Assembly (NCBI GenBank): GCA_030150425.1
Contig: JASLFY010000367.1
Span: 1 to 8,022 of the forward strand
Direction of reading: 5' to 3'
Source: Yimella sp.
GTDB lineage: Bacteria; Actinomycetota; Actinomycetes; Actinomycetales; Dermatophilaceae
DNA: 8,022 bases
Part shown: piece after piece, positions 6,315 to 8,022 of the stretch
Numbering within the stretch: the first letter of the stretch is position 1
Layout: each line of letters begins with the position of its first letter
Notes under the pieces: model-generated
Databases searched by the model: none
Told to the model about the DNA's origin: nothing
What the model saw: the letters and a program-made list of their open reading frames with translations, nothing else
Program-made: the position numbers and the translations under genes

Positions 6315-7565
6315 TCATTCAACAGCAACGGGTGAGCCGGCCCGTGCGAGGTAGCGTTCGGCGGCGCGCGTCGCGGGCCCGAGCAGCGCGGCGGCAACGA
6401 GGATGATCGCAGCGATCAGCAGCCAGCCGGGGGTGCCCCAGCTCATCGCGAGGAACGTGTAGGCGGCCGGCGCCCAGACCGTGCCGAGCGTGTAGCCGAG
6501 GTTGGCGACGCCTTGGTATTCACCGCGCTGGCGAGGGTCGGACAGCTCCGCCTGGATGCCCCACTGGCCGGCGGAGTTGAACAGCTCCGAGCCGGTCACG
6601 GTGACGTGGCCGAGCCAGACCAGGGCGATGGTCAGCCAGCCCGTCGTGTCGTGCGTGACGAGGATGATCACGCAGGACAGCACGAAGCAGAAGGCACCTC
6701 GCCACTCCGCCTGCAGCGAGGTGCGCACGTCGGTGACGCCCCGCGCGGCCGCGACCTGGAGGAACACCGCCATGACGGTGTTGGTGCCGAACAGCCACGC
6801 GAGCAGCACGCGGGGCGCGTCGGTCTCCTCGACCAGCCACAGCGGGATGACCACGTTCAGCAGCACCTGGTGGGTGCCCAGGATGCCGTCGAGCACGGTC
6901 GACGCCAGGAAGCCGCGGTTGCGCAGGGCGCCGCCACCGGTGACCTCGGCGACCGTCTCCGCCGGCTCGTGGGTCTCGTGGGCCAGCCGCGGCATGCGGG
7001 TGACCCAGGCCGTGTTCGCGAGCAGGATCGCCGCGGTCACCGCGGGCACGGCCTCGACCAGGTGGTTGCTGTGGGCTGCCAGCGCGAGACCGCCCGCGAG
7101 CGCGCCGAGGGTGTAGCCGACGTTGCGAGAGGCGCGCATGTAGGCCATCGACCGCACGCGCGTCTCGCGCGGGAAGACGTCGAGCCGATAGGCGTTGCGG
7201 CCCGCGCGCATCCAGGTCTGGGCGAGCTCGAGAGCGACGGTCACCAGCACATAGGCGGTGAAGTCGCGCGCGAGCAGCCAGCTGCCGAACAGCACGGCCT
7301 CGATGAGCGAGCCGACGATCCAGGTGCGGCGCGTGCCGAACCGGTCGGCCGCCCGGCCCAGCGGCACCGAGGCGAGGAAGGTCGCGACACCGGCGATGGT
7401 CATGCCGAGCCCGACCTGGGCGGCGGAGAGCCCGACGACCTGCGTGAAGTAGACCGCGGAGCCGGTCAGGAAGGCGCCCTCGCCGAACGCCGAGAGCACC
7501 GACTGGTAGGACATCGCGCGGATCAGCGGGTCGTCGGACAGCACCCGCTCGAGCAGGCGCCTCAC
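6315..7565 (-). CDS. MFS transporter, substrate unknown
   Basis: This 416-residue major facilitator has about twelve hydrophobic segments in two halves, with a hydrophilic middle loop near 189-216. The loop between helices 2 and 3 shows the MFS motif A pattern PLGRAADRFGTRRTW at 68-82. LSAAQVGLGMTIAGV (46-60) and MRAGRNAYRLDVF (119-131) fit drug-efflux-like MFS proteins, but no feature reveals the substrate or the direction of transport. The GTG start at 7565 overlaps the stop of the upstream MFS gene as GTGA; the open frame reaching to 7679 adds 38 Arg-rich residues that merely read through that upstream gene, so it was rejected. The C-terminal third is about 60 % identical by eye to the product of the upstream gene, so the pair arose by tandem duplication. 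The stop lies 6 bases before menA, which makes this the middle gene of an MFS-MFS-menA operon. Confidence 0.9.
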   Translation of the reverse strand: MRRLLERVLSDDPLIRAMSYQSVLSAFGEGAFLTGSAVYFTQVVGLSAAQVGLGMTIAGVATFLASVPLGRAADRFGTRRTWIVGSLIEAVLFGSWLLARDFTAYVLVTVALELAQTWMRAGRNAYRLDVFPRETRVRSMAYMRASRNVGYTLGALAGGLALAAHSNHLVEAVPAVTAAILLANTAWVTRMPRLAHETHEPAETVAEVTGGGALRNRGFLASTVLDGILGTHQVLLNVVIPLWLVEETDAPRVLLAWLFGTNTVMAVFLQVAAARGVTDVRTSLQAEWRGAFCFVLSCVIILVTHDTTGWLTIALVWLGHVTVTGSELFNSAGQWGIQAELSDPRQRGEYQGVANLGYTLGTVWAPAAYTFLAMSWGTPGWLLIAAIILVAAALLGPATRAAERYLARAGSPVAVE

Positions 7566-8022
7566 GCGGGCGCCACCTGCTCGGGCGAGGTGTGCGTGGC
7601 CAGGAAGCGCTCGGCGGCACGCGTGGCCGGGCCGAGCCCGATCGCGGCGATGACGGGGAACGCGGCGATGACCAGCCACCCGGGACCGTGCCAGGTGATG
7701 GCGAGCCAGGTGAACACGGCTGGTGCCCAGCGCATGCCGAGCGCCCCGAACACCCCGGCCACGCCCTGGTATTCACCGCGGCGTCCTGGCTCCATCAGGT
7801 TGGCCTGGAACGTCCAGCTCGCCGAGGAGATCGCCAGCTCGCACCCGGTCACCGCGACGTGCCCGAGCCAGACCAGGAACACCGTCAGGAGGCCGGTCGT
7901 GGTGTGCGTGACCATCGTGATGAGGCAGGCGACGATGAAGAACCCGGTCGCGATCCAGACCCGCTTCATCGCGTCGGCGATCGAGTGCACGCCCTTCGAG
8001 GTGTAGGCCGGCAGGAAGATGC
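7562..8022 (-). CDS. MFS transporter, C-terminal part (5' end outside window)
   Basis: About 152 C-terminal residues of a second major facilitator are visible; the N-terminal part lies beyond the right edge. The sequence starts at IFLPAYTSKGV and contains hydrophobic helices separated by the loop NLMEPGRRGEYQGVAG, then ends with LGPATRAAERFLATHTSPEQVAPA. It aligns without large gaps to the matching part of the downstream MFS protein: shared blocks include VWLGHV, RGEYQGVA and GPATRAAER, and roughly 60 % of about 110 aligned positions agree by eye. An apparent GTG at 7990 is internal, since the family resemblance continues upstream of it to the window edge. The TGA stop overlaps the GTG of the next gene. 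Substrate is unknown. Confidence 0.88.
   Translation of the reverse strand, partial: IFLPAYTSKGVHSIADAMKRVWIATGFFIVACLITMVTHTTTGLLTVFLVWLGHVAVTGCELAISSASWTFQANLMEPGRRGEYQGVAGVFGALGMRWAPAVFTWLAITWHGPGWLVIAAFPVIAAIGLGPATRAAERFLATHTSPEQVAPA

Noticed and set aside
5436..6335. 299-codon plus-strand frame opposite menA
   Set aside because: Arg/Asp/Gln-rich translation with no membrane or domain signal; menA has both prenyltransferase motifs on the minus strand.
7566..7679. N-terminal extension of the complete MFS protein by 38 residues
   Set aside because: The extra residues are Arg-rich and come from reading the upstream MFS gene out of frame; the GTG at 7565 with its GTGA overlap gives a normal MFS N-terminus.
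6513..8006. 497-codon open frame on the plus strand opposite the MFS genes
   Set aside because: Composition is typical of a GC-driven shadow, and both MFS genes on the other strand are well supported by family motifs and by their mutual similarity.

Overview
This window reads as a normal chromosomal stretch of a high-GC actinobacterium. G and C dominate third codon positions, starts are a mix of ATG and GTG, and genes overlap by 1-4 bases. The gene order hemL, histidine phosphatase, TlpA-like thioredoxin, ccdA, resB, ccsB with menA nearby is also known from Mycobacterium tuberculosis (the Rv0524-Rv0534c region) and many other Actinomycetia. A member of Micrococcales or a related order is likely, but I cannot name a genus.

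Plus strand, 1-5408: one tightly packed operon. It begins with the 3' part of hemL (glutamate-1-semialdehyde aminotransferase, haem precursor synthesis). A small histidine-phosphatase-like protein follows, then the complete System II (Ccs) cytochrome c maturation set. In that set, CcdA carries electrons across the membrane to a membrane-anchored TlpA/ResA thioredoxin, which keeps apocytochrome haem-binding cysteines reduced. ResB (Ccs1) and CcsB (CcsA/ResC) form the haem export and ligation complex. A short DUF4229 membrane protein closes the operon. Most junctions are ATGA-type overlaps or direct abutments, so translation is probably coupled. The exception is the 59 bases before the preferred tlpA-like start, which hold an imperfect direct repeat and a potential hairpin.

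Minus strand, 8022-5424: a convergent operon of two tandem paralogous MFS transporters (the first cut by the window edge) followed by menA (menaquinone side-chain prenyltransferase). The MFS genes overlap by GTGA; the second MFS gene and menA are 6 bases apart and in the same frame. The two operons meet tail to tail with 15 bases between stop codons and no convincing terminator.

The named pathway genes fit one theme: haem supply, attachment of haem to c-type cytochromes, and menaquinone for the same respiratory chain. The MFS substrates are unknown. I do not see a new defence, mobile or RNA system, and no tRNA, rRNA, CRISPR array or insertion sequence. The points most worth checking are the repeat and hairpin ahead of the thioredoxin gene, a possible frame break at the extreme left edge in hemL, and the MFS pair joined to menA.
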